Of a stretch of DNA of 64,000 nucleotides, positions 57,401-64,000 are shown piece after piece. Origin of the DNA: Cytophagaceae bacterium (GTDB taxonomy: Bacteria; Bacteroidota; Bacteroidia; Cytophagales; JAIYAX01); contig JAIYAX010000005.1 in NCBI GenBank assembly GCA_027488815.1, positions 1 to 64,000 on the forward strand, given 5' to 3'. Every line of letters starts with the position of its first letter. Position 1 is the stretch's first letter. The translations under genes were made by a program, and so were the position numbers. The notes below the pieces were generated by a model. It did not search any database, had not been told where the DNA came from, and saw only the letters and a program-made list of their open reading frames with translations.

Positions 57401-60400
57401 AACATCTGATCCTGATGGGCCCGGAGGTTGCCCGGAACAAGAAGCTGAAGTAAGACACATCATCAATAAGGTGGCCTCGCTTTTTGCAGGGAATGATACG
57501 GTAATTTGTGCAGGCTCTCCTATGACTCTTCGGCCGGCCATTACTCCTACTACACTGGGTGGGCGATGGTTTCCTCAGGACACTCTAGGCATCTTTACAT
57601 CAGGGGCTACAGTGCCGACACAGCAAAATTTCACACCCAGCAATGGTTTTTTGAGCCCAACTGATTCTACAAGGGTTCGGATGATCTTTCGCACAGATGA
57701 TCCGGATAATGCAGGACCTTGTACCGCAATAGAAGACACCATGTTTATCAGGGTAAACCCTAGAAATATACTCAATGCTGGAAGGGACTCTGTCTATTGT
57801 GAAAGTGCTGATACGATCACAAACATTGATATTAGAAGCACAATTGGAGTAACTTTTTCTGGTAATCCCCTAACGCCTTTGATCTGGTCAGCCAATGGGA
57901 ACCACAATGGCTTTGTCAATGCCTCTAACCTGCCTGATTCATTGTATCGATTGGACAATTCAAGAGCACGTACCTATCGTGCAAGTGCTGCTGATGTGCA
58001 AAGAGGATTTGTTTGGCTGGTGCTTACCGCACTGGACCCTGACGGTGGAGAACCCTGTACTCCTGTTTCTGACTCCATCAGAATTCAGATCAACCGAAGG
58101 CCCAGAGTAAATGCAGGGGTGGATCAAACCATTTGCTCCAATGGTGCGGTTCCGTTGAATGCAATACTATCGAGTAATGTAGCCGGAGCCTGGACATTGG
58201 GTGCCGGAACATTTAGCAGGCAAGGCCCTCTAGTAAACAAAAGATTGTATACAGATGCTCTTTATACCCCGGCCTTATCAGAAATTTCTGCAACAGCAAT
58301 TACAACTGTTTTATTAAGATGGCAGACCAACGATACCGACTCCACCGGACCTTGTCCGATAATTGAAGATGATATCTTGATTACGATTAATCCAAAAGCC
58401 ACGATACAGGTTGGGAATACAAGTGATACCATTTGCGCCGGACAGACCTTTACTTTTGCAGCAGCTATTGGAGGTGGGGCATCCTCTTCTACCTGGATAG
58501 GGGGGCAAGGCACATTTAACCCCTCCAGATCATCACCAACTGCAACTTATACACCTGACTCAACCGAGATACCACTTGTTACTAATTTCCGAAACATCAC
58601 ATTCAGTTTGGCTACCAACGATCCTGATAGTGCAGGCCCATGTCAGGCTGAAACTTTGAATAAACGTTTGGTGCTGAATAGAATACCTACGGTACGTGCA
58701 GACTCCGCAAGCAGAGACACCATTATTATTTGTAGCAATGAAACAGCCAGTTTGAAGAGTGTTTTAGGAGGCTCTGCCAGCGTCGCAACCTGGATAGGTG
58801 GAACGGGTACCTTTTCGAATAGAAACATTACAGCAGTTCTGAATTCCGTAACTTATGCTCCAAACCTTAATGATCCAAATGAGTACACACCGAATCAACC
58901 TCGGTTTATTACACTTATTCTGGAGTCAAACAGTTTTGACCAATGTGCTCCAGTAAAAGATACGGTCATTATTCGGGTCAATCCTATTCCCATTGTGAAT
59001 GCCGGCCCTGATCTGGTGATTTGCGCTGGTGACAGTACACAGTTAGGCGGATCATTCTCCGGTAGTACCACAGCGGTAGTATGGAAGGGAGGGCTTGGCA
59101 CCTTTGTGCCGAATAGAAACGCTGCCAATGCATGGTACATCCCCCATCCTTCAGAAATACCGCTTGCAACTCCAAATTTTACCATTACACTCAGGTTGTT
59201 TTCTGATGACCCTGATGGCTTTGATCCCGTGGCCGGGCCATGCGATAGTGTGTTTGATGTTAAAACATTGACGATAAACCGGATAAGAACGGTTGTTGCA
59301 GATACAAGCGGAAGAGATACGATTGTTTATTGCAGAGGAGCAGAATATCGTCTAGCAGCTGGTTTTTCGGTGCCGGGAACTACGGTGACATGGTCAGGAG
59401 GTACCGGTACTTTTAGCCCTACAGCAAACAGGTTCACTACATATCTGCCCGGGCCTGGAGAACTTGACTCTACTTCGACAGTATTTGTACGTTTACGAGT
59501 AACTACTGATGACCCTGACTCAATAAATCAAACCTTAAATGGCCCTTGTGGTAGGGTGTTTGATGAAGTGATTCTTCGTATTGATCCTGCAGTCGTAATT
59601 AATGCAGGTCCAGACCTTACCTATTGTGCCTCTCAAACTGTTCAGCTCTTTGGCGCTATAGGCGGCTCCGCAACTTCAGCAATATGGTCTGGCGGAACAA
59701 ATAATTTTAACAATCTTAATGCATTAAATGCAGTTTATTTTCCTGACAGTGCTCAGTTATTTCAGGATACTGTATTTAATCTGATTTTATTCTCAGCAAC
59801 TCAAGCGGGTAGCTCATGTCCTTCTAAGGCAGATACTGTACAGATAAGCTTATATGCAAACCCGGTCCTGAATATCTCATTGCCAGATACTCAGTTTTGT
59901 AATCTCCCAATACCGATTACTGGTCAGCTAAATGCAAGCATCATTGGAAAGCCATCTCTGCCTTCAAGCATTGCATCAGTCTCAGGGCCTGGAATTACCA
60001 ATTTCACCAGCGTAAACTTTACATTTAATCCAACGGTCGCAGGCGACTCACTTAAAATTATAACATATGCTTTCACCCGATTGGCAACAGAAGGTGATTG
60101 CTTCTCTGATACAACCCTTAACATTGTAGTTCACCCCCAACCGAGAGCTGCTTTAAAATGGAGTGGAACCTGCCAGGGAGACACTCTGCTGTTCTCTGAC
60201 TCGTCCAGACTTGACATTTCCAGACAGTTTTCACCCAATAGCATTGTGACATGGGCATGGGATTTTGATCTCGGCAGCATTGCCCAAGACAGTATTGGAG
60301 GTATACCTAGTGACTCTTCTTACTTACAAAACCCCTCTTACTTCTACCGCACTCCTGGTCTGAAACGACCCTCTTTAACGGTGACCACTAACAACAATTG

Positions 60401-62294
60401 CACCAGCAGAGCAGATTCGATCTTTGCGATAGGGGCACGTACTAAACCTGATTTTTTCTGGCGTTTTGTTTGCCCGGCTGACTCTACGTTCTATAGTGAC
60501 TCACTTTCAGTCACAGCAGGAGCCGGTAATGTTACATTCCGTCGATGGGTTTTTGGTACCGGGACTGTCATACAAGGCAGTAGTTCTAGTTTAAATACCA
60601 TTAGGCATCAGTACCCCGGACCTGGTGCTTATACGACCCGTTTGGTACTTGGAACCCAATTCGGGTGTTTGGACTCCATATCAAGAACGGTCAACATCCT
60701 GGCCAGCACCAGCCCAACTCCTTTGGCCCCTTACGTACAGGATTTCGACTCCAACAATGGTTTCTGGGTTTCTGGTGGAGTGAATAACGATTGGGGTTAC
60801 GGACAGACCACAAATCCAAACAAAGATTTTGTGCCTAAGTATCCTACGGATAGGTACTGGATGACATCACTAAATGATACGATCTACAATAACAATCAGG
60901 CTTCATTTGTTAACGGACCTTGCGTGAATTTTGAAAATCTCGAGAAGCCTATGTTGGTGTTTGATTATAAAAATGAAACCACTATTGGTCAAGATGGGGC
61001 AGTGATCCAGTATTCTATTGATGGGGGAATCAATTGGTTGTTGCTGGGTAGCCTGAATTCTGGTATAAACTGGTACAACAGACGAGATCTTTCAGGTAAC
61101 CCTGGCGGGCAATTGATCGGTAACTTTGGCTGGAATGACACCACACCAGATTTATGGAAAACCGCAAGACATTCACTAGATGTAATTAAAGAACTTTCAG
61201 ATCCTGATTTGCAGAAAAAAGTTCGCTTCCGTATTTTCTTCGGGTCTGATGCAGCAAGCCTTCCTACAAAAGCAGAAGGATTTGCCATTGACAATTTCCG
61301 CATCGAAGACCGAACTCGTCTGGTGCTTTTGGAATATTTCAACAACGTGAATGTCGCATTCTCAGCAACAAACAACTCGGTTTATGCCTCCATTATTCAG
61401 GAGATGGAAAAAGATGCAGTGGGTACTGCCTACTACCTCAGCGGCAACAATGATCCCATTAACCAGCGAAATCCGGCTGATCCATCAGCCAGAGCGTTGT
61501 TCTATGGTATAAGTTCTCCAAACGAAGTAGTGTTTAACGGTAAAGGGGTGTTCCCTTTGGCCCTTCGTGACAGTGTAGGCCCTAAGAGAATTGAATTGCA
61601 ATCACTTTTACCTCCCAAATTGAAACTTGATGTAGTTGGGTTTAGTGCAAACCAGGTGACATCCACCGTAGGAATTAAGTTAGAGGCAAAAGACAGTATT
61701 CCTCCAAACGCCAGATTACATGTGGGCTTGGTAGAGAGTGTGGTTTATGTGCCGGCTTTTGATAACCCAAGCCAATTGAGAGCGTATTCTTGGGTGCTCC
61801 GAAAAATGCTACCAAATGCAGCAGGGACATTACTTAACCCCTCATTCAATAGTATTGGTGACACACTTTATTACAGCTTTACAGACACTCTCGAGGATGG
61901 GCTGGTAAATGATTTGAGTAGGCTGGGTGTAGTTGCATTTGTACAAAACTCCCAAACTAAAGAAGTTGAACAGGCCGCCATTTTCAGATCAGCCAACTGG
62001 AACATCGTTGGCCTTCCTGATGGCCTCATCGATGCCACGGAGCTGGGTATTTTCCCTAACCCTGCCAATGAGAAGCTGACGCTTCGATTTAGCGAGCCTA
62101 TCCAAAAGCCTATGCACTACACCCTCGTCGATCTGATGGGTAAAACCATGCTCGAAGGCGTGCTGCAAGCGGATACGCAGGAGACTGAGCTCAGGACAGA
62201 GGAGCTCAAATCGGGTATGTACATCTTCCGACTGTACTCACCTGATAGCCCTGAGCAGGAGCTAATCACAAAGAAGATTATTATTCAGCATTAA
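54435..62294 (+). CDS. giant T9SS-secreted repeat adhesin
   Basis: 2619 residues. Signal peptide 1-22 (ends LKAQD). Residues about 180-1810 hold about a dozen modules of roughly 95-125 residues, each with a 'N-A-G-x-D-x-x-x-C' start (INAGLDQTKC, VNAGPDLVIC, INAGPDLTYC) and a 'W-x-G-G-x-G-x-F' turn (VWSGGAGTF, TWIGGQGTF, VWKGGLGTF), as in PKD-like modules of Bacteroidota adhesins. Then two PKD domains (about 1900-2085), a jelly-roll region (about 2100-2290), an Omp28/thioredoxin-like module (about 2293-2500) and a T9SS type A sorting domain (about 2536-2619, GIFPNPANEKL). It is exported by PorV/PorU. Last gene of the operon. Confidence 0.9.
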   Translation: MRLLQIIFSFSIFLLTLGQLKAQDSLRIIAPSAYPCIGNTSFIPLGDIVIEELSAVNTAIPNTSGSTDSIIFRITNSNRFEFEVPDNATTVHSGSLTLADTRTYTWGALGDTLVFRYRLTGSTNGGVDRFTIQGVRVRAKGTVPGVAEIVRVGGNSAWPDIQVANNITFATLISVTSANQSINAGLDQTKCFPESFSLSGSLNLTYPYADTVLWFTTNGAGSFSSTSSRNTVYTPAPADTSLAGPIQIRFRLDNNNCFTTLQDTLFLTLSKRIQVEAGPADTVCANGPFQLNGSIVQGVATASGVWSGGAGTFLPNNSTLNATYTPSAAEISGSGFFLTLSSTVAACQSVRDSVRLVSNPKNRPSINAGTDFSVCRGSTVSLSAIVSNLGSATLSWSKVPGAPAGSFSATTIVNPVYTPSNADYDSGSVRLVLSSVGGTCGIVTDTIQINFQALPIASLVCLDADTTICAGQPISFQAFGGASYRFLVNNTLQGASATATNSFTSTSLANGDTIRARVFSGASGAGCVNATNFFRVRVNPIPATPTWTATTQNFANNAPPIELDSIGTRTLAGGTYSGTGVIGNFLFPSQVAPATSTSITYSVIVNGCPSNPSAPVTFNFFDPNQPIAGLAAAYCFNEPQDTIFADIPPGRIFFDFGFFNGAVFVPFPPADILVTASNVRAIILPSTLGSVANGGIGTKRVVLRTYSFSPVFNIQESAVQNTRINANPVITITNALTGIICEGTRQDSIQVSVTPNNPGSFSFSNAVTPIAGGGARYNTQDNGVLPLWPSTRTASIVFTESGTGCSGATSNSFSVTRQPNQPILPADDTLLCAGVPLPTFNAIIDTTGISSFITRIFWFNESNSTTNGIIASNTSIYPPSGSGTQTFQVTDTLYVRQRILSDCFSDPASIIVRISNPPIPNAGIADTVCEGQPIPIDGIVSNAPVGLTTSWSTATPNPGSFTNTTLLTGVTYTPSLADRNRGFVRVQLTTSDPDGPGGCPEQEAEVRHIINKVASLFAGNDTVICAGSPMTLRPAITPTTLGGRWFPQDTLGIFTSGATVPTQQNFTPSNGFLSPTDSTRVRMIFRTDDPDNAGPCTAIEDTMFIRVNPRNILNAGRDSVYCESADTITNIDIRSTIGVTFSGNPLTPLIWSANGNHNGFVNASNLPDSLYRLDNSRARTYRASAADVQRGFVWLVLTALDPDGGEPCTPVSDSIRIQINRRPRVNAGVDQTICSNGAVPLNAILSSNVAGAWTLGAGTFSRQGPLVNKRLYTDALYTPALSEISATAITTVLLRWQTNDTDSTGPCPIIEDDILITINPKATIQVGNTSDTICAGQTFTFAAAIGGGASSSTWIGGQGTFNPSRSSPTATYTPDSTEIPLVTNFRNITFSLATNDPDSAGPCQAETLNKRLVLNRIPTVRADSASRDTIIICSNETASLKSVLGGSASVATWIGGTGTFSNRNITAVLNSVTYAPNLNDPNEYTPNQPRFITLILESNSFDQCAPVKDTVIIRVNPIPIVNAGPDLVICAGDSTQLGGSFSGSTTAVVWKGGLGTFVPNRNAANAWYIPHPSEIPLATPNFTITLRLFSDDPDGFDPVAGPCDSVFDVKTLTINRIRTVVADTSGRDTIVYCRGAEYRLAAGFSVPGTTVTWSGGTGTFSPTANRFTTYLPGPGELDSTSTVFVRLRVTTDDPDSINQTLNGPCGRVFDEVILRIDPAVVINAGPDLTYCASQTVQLFGAIGGSATSAIWSGGTNNFNNLNALNAVYFPDSAQLFQDTVFNLILFSATQAGSSCPSKADTVQISLYANPVLNISLPDTQFCNLPIPITGQLNASIIGKPSLPSSIASVSGPGITNFTSVNFTFNPTVAGDSLKIITYAFTRLATEGDCFSDTTLNIVVHPQPRAALKWSGTCQGDTLLFSDSSRLDISRQFSPNSIVTWAWDFDLGSIAQDSIGGIPSDSSYLQNPSYFYRTPGLKRPSLTVTTNNNCTSRADSIFAIGARTKPDFFWRFVCPADSTFYSDSLSVTAGAGNVTFRRWVFGTGTVIQGSSSSLNTIRHQYPGPGAYTTRLVLGTQFGCLDSISRTVNILASTSPTPLAPYVQDFDSNNGFWVSGGVNNDWGYGQTTNPNKDFVPKYPTDRYWMTSLNDTIYNNNQASFVNGPCVNFENLEKPMLVFDYKNETTIGQDGAVIQYSIDGGINWLLLGSLNSGINWYNRRDLSGNPGGQLIGNFGWNDTTPDLWKTARHSLDVIKELSDPDLQKKVRFRIFFGSDAASLPTKAEGFAIDNFRIEDRTRLVLLEYFNNVNVAFSATNNSVYASIIQEMEKDAVGTAYYLSGNNDPINQRNPADPSARALFYGISSPNEVVFNGKGVFPLALRDSVGPKRIELQSLLPPKLKLDVVGFSANQVTSTVGIKLEAKDSIPPNARLHVGLVESVVYVPAFDNPSQLRAYSWVLRKMLPNAAGTLLNPSFNSIGDTLYYSFTDTLEDGLVNDLSRLGVVAFVQNSQTKEVEQAAIFRSANWNIVGLPDGLIDATELGIFPNPANEKLTLRFSEPIQKPMHYTLVDLMGKTMLEGVLQADTQETELRTEELKSGMYIFRLYSPDSPEQELITKKIIIQH

Positions 62295-62298
62295 AGTG

Positions 62299-62322
62299 CT
62301 GTCGGGTGGGAACACCCGACAG
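62299..62322. repeat. REP-like palindrome, copy A
   Basis: Perfect 10-bp stem CTGTCGGGTG / CACCCGACAG with GGAA loop, five bases after the adhesin stop. It is in tandem with the next copy. Confidence 0.8.
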
Positions 62323-62328
62323 ACTTCA

Positions 62329-62360
62329 GGTTCTGTCAGGTGGGAACACCTGACAGAACC
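62329..62360. repeat. REP-like palindrome, copy B
   Basis: Perfect 14-bp stem GGTTCTGTCAGGTG / CACCTGACAGAACC with GGAA loop. One G-C pair of copy A is replaced by A-T on both arms, so structure is kept. Confidence 0.8.
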
Positions 62361-62367
62361 AAAGCAT

Positions 62368-62396
62368 AAAAAAACCCCGATTTCCCGGGGTTTTTT
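62368..62396. terminator. bidirectional terminator after adhesin and hmgA
   Basis: CCCCG / CGGGG stem with loop ATTTCC, flanked by A7 on the left and T6 on the right. Serves the adhesin operon on the plus strand and hmgA on the minus strand. Confidence 0.85.
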
Positions 62397-62482
62397 CGTT
62401 TGCTTTTATGGGCCACAGCTGGTGATATGATCCGGCCATTGATACGCTTCAGCTACCTAAAGGTTACCCAACTGACTAAAAT

Positions 62483-63643
62483 TTATTTTAACCAGCTTTT
62501 TGGATAGCTCTCGTCCACAAACTCAAGAGCTTGCGATGTCAGATAGAGAGGCTTGAAGGTGTCAATCATCACAGCCAGCTCATTGGTCTCCTTTGCACCG
62601 ATGCTGGCCTCTACCGTGCCGGGGTGCGGGCCATGAGGCAGGCCACCGGGGTGTAGCGTAAAGGAAGCCCTGTCGATGCCTCTCCTGCTCATAAAGTTGC
62701 CTTCCACATAGTAGAGCACCTCATCCGAGTCGATGTTGCTGTGGTTGTAAGGAGCAGGGATAGCAAGCGGATGGTAGTCAAACAGCCGGGGCACAAAAGA
62801 ACAGATCACAAAATTGTGCGCCTGGAACGTCTGATGCACAGGTGGCGGAAGGTGTATCCTGCCGGTAACCGGCTCAAAATCATGGATCGAGAAACAGTAG
62901 GGATACAAAAAGCCATCCCAGCCGATCACATCAAGAGGATGGTGACCATAGTAGTAATGGTGCATATAGCCTCCCTTTTTGATCTTCAGCAGAAACCTGC
63001 CTTTCTCATCACGGGTGATGAGCTCTGAGGGCGGCCTGATGTCACGTTCACAATAGGGGGCATGCTCCAGCAATTGTCCCAACTGGTTGCGGTAATGCTT
63101 CACCGTCTCCACCGGGCTGAAGGACTCGATGATGAGCAGTCGGGTATCAGCCTGGTCAAAGTGAAGCTGATAGATGGTGGTGCGTGGGATCAACACATAG
63201 TCTCCCTGCCTGAAATGCAATCTCCCAAACTGGGAGTCCAGATACCCGCTCCCATCATGCACAAAGAGCACCTCATCTGCTTCACCATTTTTATAGAAGT
63301 AATCCATGTCAGTAGAAGACGGATTACAGATGCTAAGCGTCACATCCTGATTGGCGAGCAGCGTTTTTCTTGATTCCAGAAAGTCAACACCGGTACGCTT
63401 TGCCTTGGAGGTCTGTAGGTGGGTTTGCAGCAAAGCCCGATCTTTCAACAGCTCAAATCCATAGGGAAGCGGCTCACCTACCTCTGTGACTTGTGTCGGC
63501 GGCACGATATGGTACAGGTTTGAGTAGATACCTGAAAAGCCATGGGAACTTACCAACTCTTCTGCATAGAGGCTTCCATCGGGTTGCCTGAATTGGATGT
63601 GTCTTTTGGGAGGGATTTGCCCCAACCGGTGGTAGTATGACAT
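62483..63643 (-). CDS. hmgA: homogentisate 1,2-dioxygenase
   Basis: 386 residues. Opens the ring of homogentisate in tyrosine/phenylalanine breakdown, using Fe(II). N-terminus 'YYHRLGQIPPKRHIQFR' and 'SSHGFSGIYSNLYHIVPPT' are family features. The C-terminal cupin holds the iron site: 'PPPVHQTFQAHNFVICSFVPR', and 'NHSNIDSDEVLYYVEGNFMSR' with His and Glu, then 'LHPGGLPHGPHPGTVEAS' with final His. Three bases after the preceding open frame. No other tyrosine-degradation gene is within the window. Confidence 0.95.
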   Translation of the reverse strand: MSYYHRLGQIPPKRHIQFRQPDGSLYAEELVSSHGFSGIYSNLYHIVPPTQVTEVGEPLPYGFELLKDRALLQTHLQTSKAKRTGVDFLESRKTLLANQDVTLSICNPSSTDMDYFYKNGEADEVLFVHDGSGYLDSQFGRLHFRQGDYVLIPRTTIYQLHFDQADTRLLIIESFSPVETVKHYRNQLGQLLEHAPYCERDIRPPSELITRDEKGRFLLKIKKGGYMHHYYYGHHPLDVIGWDGFLYPYCFSIHDFEPVTGRIHLPPPVHQTFQAHNFVICSFVPRLFDYHPLAIPAPYNHSNIDSDEVLYYVEGNFMSRRGIDRASFTLHPGGLPHGPHPGTVEASIGAKETNELAVMIDTFKPLYLTSQALEFVDESYPKSWLK

Positions 63644-63646
63644 CGT

Positions 63647-64000
63647 TTAGTTGTTTGTCTGATTAGCGATATTCTCTGCTTTGTCAAAAAGCCTCATGGC
63701 CTGAATAAACTCATCATCAGCCTGATGTAAAACCGGGAAGAACCCTTCGTTTTTAAAAGCTGACCTTCCGATGAATGCTTTGGCCACATTGCGGATCAGT
63801 TTGTCAGACTTGGCCAATTGACTATCGTCCACTTTCACCCCGTTTGTTTTTGCCAGGGCCATGATTTCTGTCATCATTGGCTTTGTGATTTCGAAAGATT
63901 TTATGAACTCTTCCACCTTCATTTTTGCAAAACGCTTTTTCTCGGCGTTGTAGTAATTCAGCGCATATTCTCTGAACACATTGCTCACGATCATCTCTCC
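63647..64000 (-). CDS. C-terminal part of a probable S41 (Ctp) peptidase, cut by the window edge
   Basis: 118 codons to the window end; an internal ATG exists, but the frame stays open beyond it (codons Gly-Glu before Met), so the gene most likely begins outside. The visible part ('FIKSFEITKPMMTEIMALAKTNGVK' in part, then 'LIRNVAKAFIGRSAF...') is a helical tail with the pattern seen at the C-terminus of Bacteroidota carboxyl-terminal processing proteases. The catalytic Ser-Lys region is not in view, so the family call is tentative. Adjacent to hmgA, same strand. Confidence 0.45.
   Translation of the reverse strand, partial: GEMIVSNVFREYALNYYNAEKKRFAKMKVEEFIKSFEITKPMMTEIMALAKTNGVKVDDSQLAKSDKLIRNVAKAFIGRSAFKNEGFFPVLHQADDEFIQAMRLFDKAENIANQTNN

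Noticed and set aside
62040-62294. Base composition jump in the adhesin sorting domain as a sign of recombination
   Set aside because: Hand counts of 120-base blocks gave about 51% GC here versus 47-48% in other parts, too small to claim.
62299-62360. Possible start of a CRISPR array
   Set aside because: Only two units, each a complete hairpin with differing stems, no regular spacers and no cas genes.

Overview
The window looks like chromosomal DNA of a Bacteroidota bacterium, most likely from the order Cytophagales. The evidence is the type IX secretion system (T9SS) pair porV-porU, two proteins with a T9SS type A C-terminal sorting domain, the Bacteroidota-only ribosomal-operon protein DUF4295, bacillithiol synthesis (bshC), an archaeal-type ProS, and promoters of the TTTG-N(17-20)-TAnnTTTG kind instead of the sigma-70 pattern. 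No rRNA, tRNA, CRISPR array, insertion sequence or phage gene was recognised.

Layout. 1-4.4 kb: accessory small envelope genes (a putative lipoprotein, an MFS transporter with a His-rich SPOR protein, a TIMP/NTR-like membrane protein, a membrane-anchored hypothetical). 4.4-10.7 kb: housekeeping genes (ahcY, cdaA, folP, a DUF1599 protein, a DoxX/BT_3928-like protein, a peptide ABC permease, aroK). 10.7-17 kb: a FadL-type outer-membrane protein with a Gly/Trp-rich secreted protein, then divergent proS, an NfeD protein and floA. 17-22.1 kb: porV and porU, the T9SS carrier and sortase. 22.2-30 kb: purS, pssA and an MBL hydrolase; a FAD oxidoreductase; a peptidase-MA/TolB/beta-barrel fusion; a serine hydrolase; purQ. 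30-40.3 kb: yicC, a secreted M43 metalloprotease (T9SS cargo), the ftsY-rimO-bshC-5-FCL run, rpmB-rpmG-DUF4295, rocD and a GroES-like paralog. 40.3-43.9 kb: two polytopic glycosyltransferase-like proteins and a PiT-like transporter. 62.4-64 kb: hmgA and the 3' end of a probable S41 peptidase.

The most unusual part is 44.2-62.3 kb. A 1071-residue nucleotide-translocase/HEAT/cNMP-binding-like fusion precedes a tightly packed five-gene run (47.5-62.3 kb) in which gaps or overlaps are at most 15 nt. The run encodes a three-module TIR-like protein, an nSTAND1 NTPase with one transmembrane helix, coiled coil and seven-bladed WD40 propeller, an outer-membrane beta-barrel with a TPR-like N-terminus, a propeller-like lipoprotein, and a 2619-residue repeat adhesin with a T9SS sorting domain. 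TIR-STAND pairs are usually read as cytoplasmic conflict or signalling modules. Here the pair is co-transcribed with parts that would reach from the inner membrane to the cell surface, so I propose an envelope-spanning sensor/effector system. PorU/PorV from the same window are the machinery that would export and anchor its adhesin.

Non-coding features include four hairpins of a REP-like palindrome family with a TTCC/GGAA loop and compensatory stem changes, four factor-independent terminators and nine candidate promoters. Starts were moved inward from the longest open frame where family alignment, neighbouring genes or ATG position argued for it; rimO, aroK, the NTT-HEAT gene and one glycosyltransferase-like gene appear to need TTG starts.
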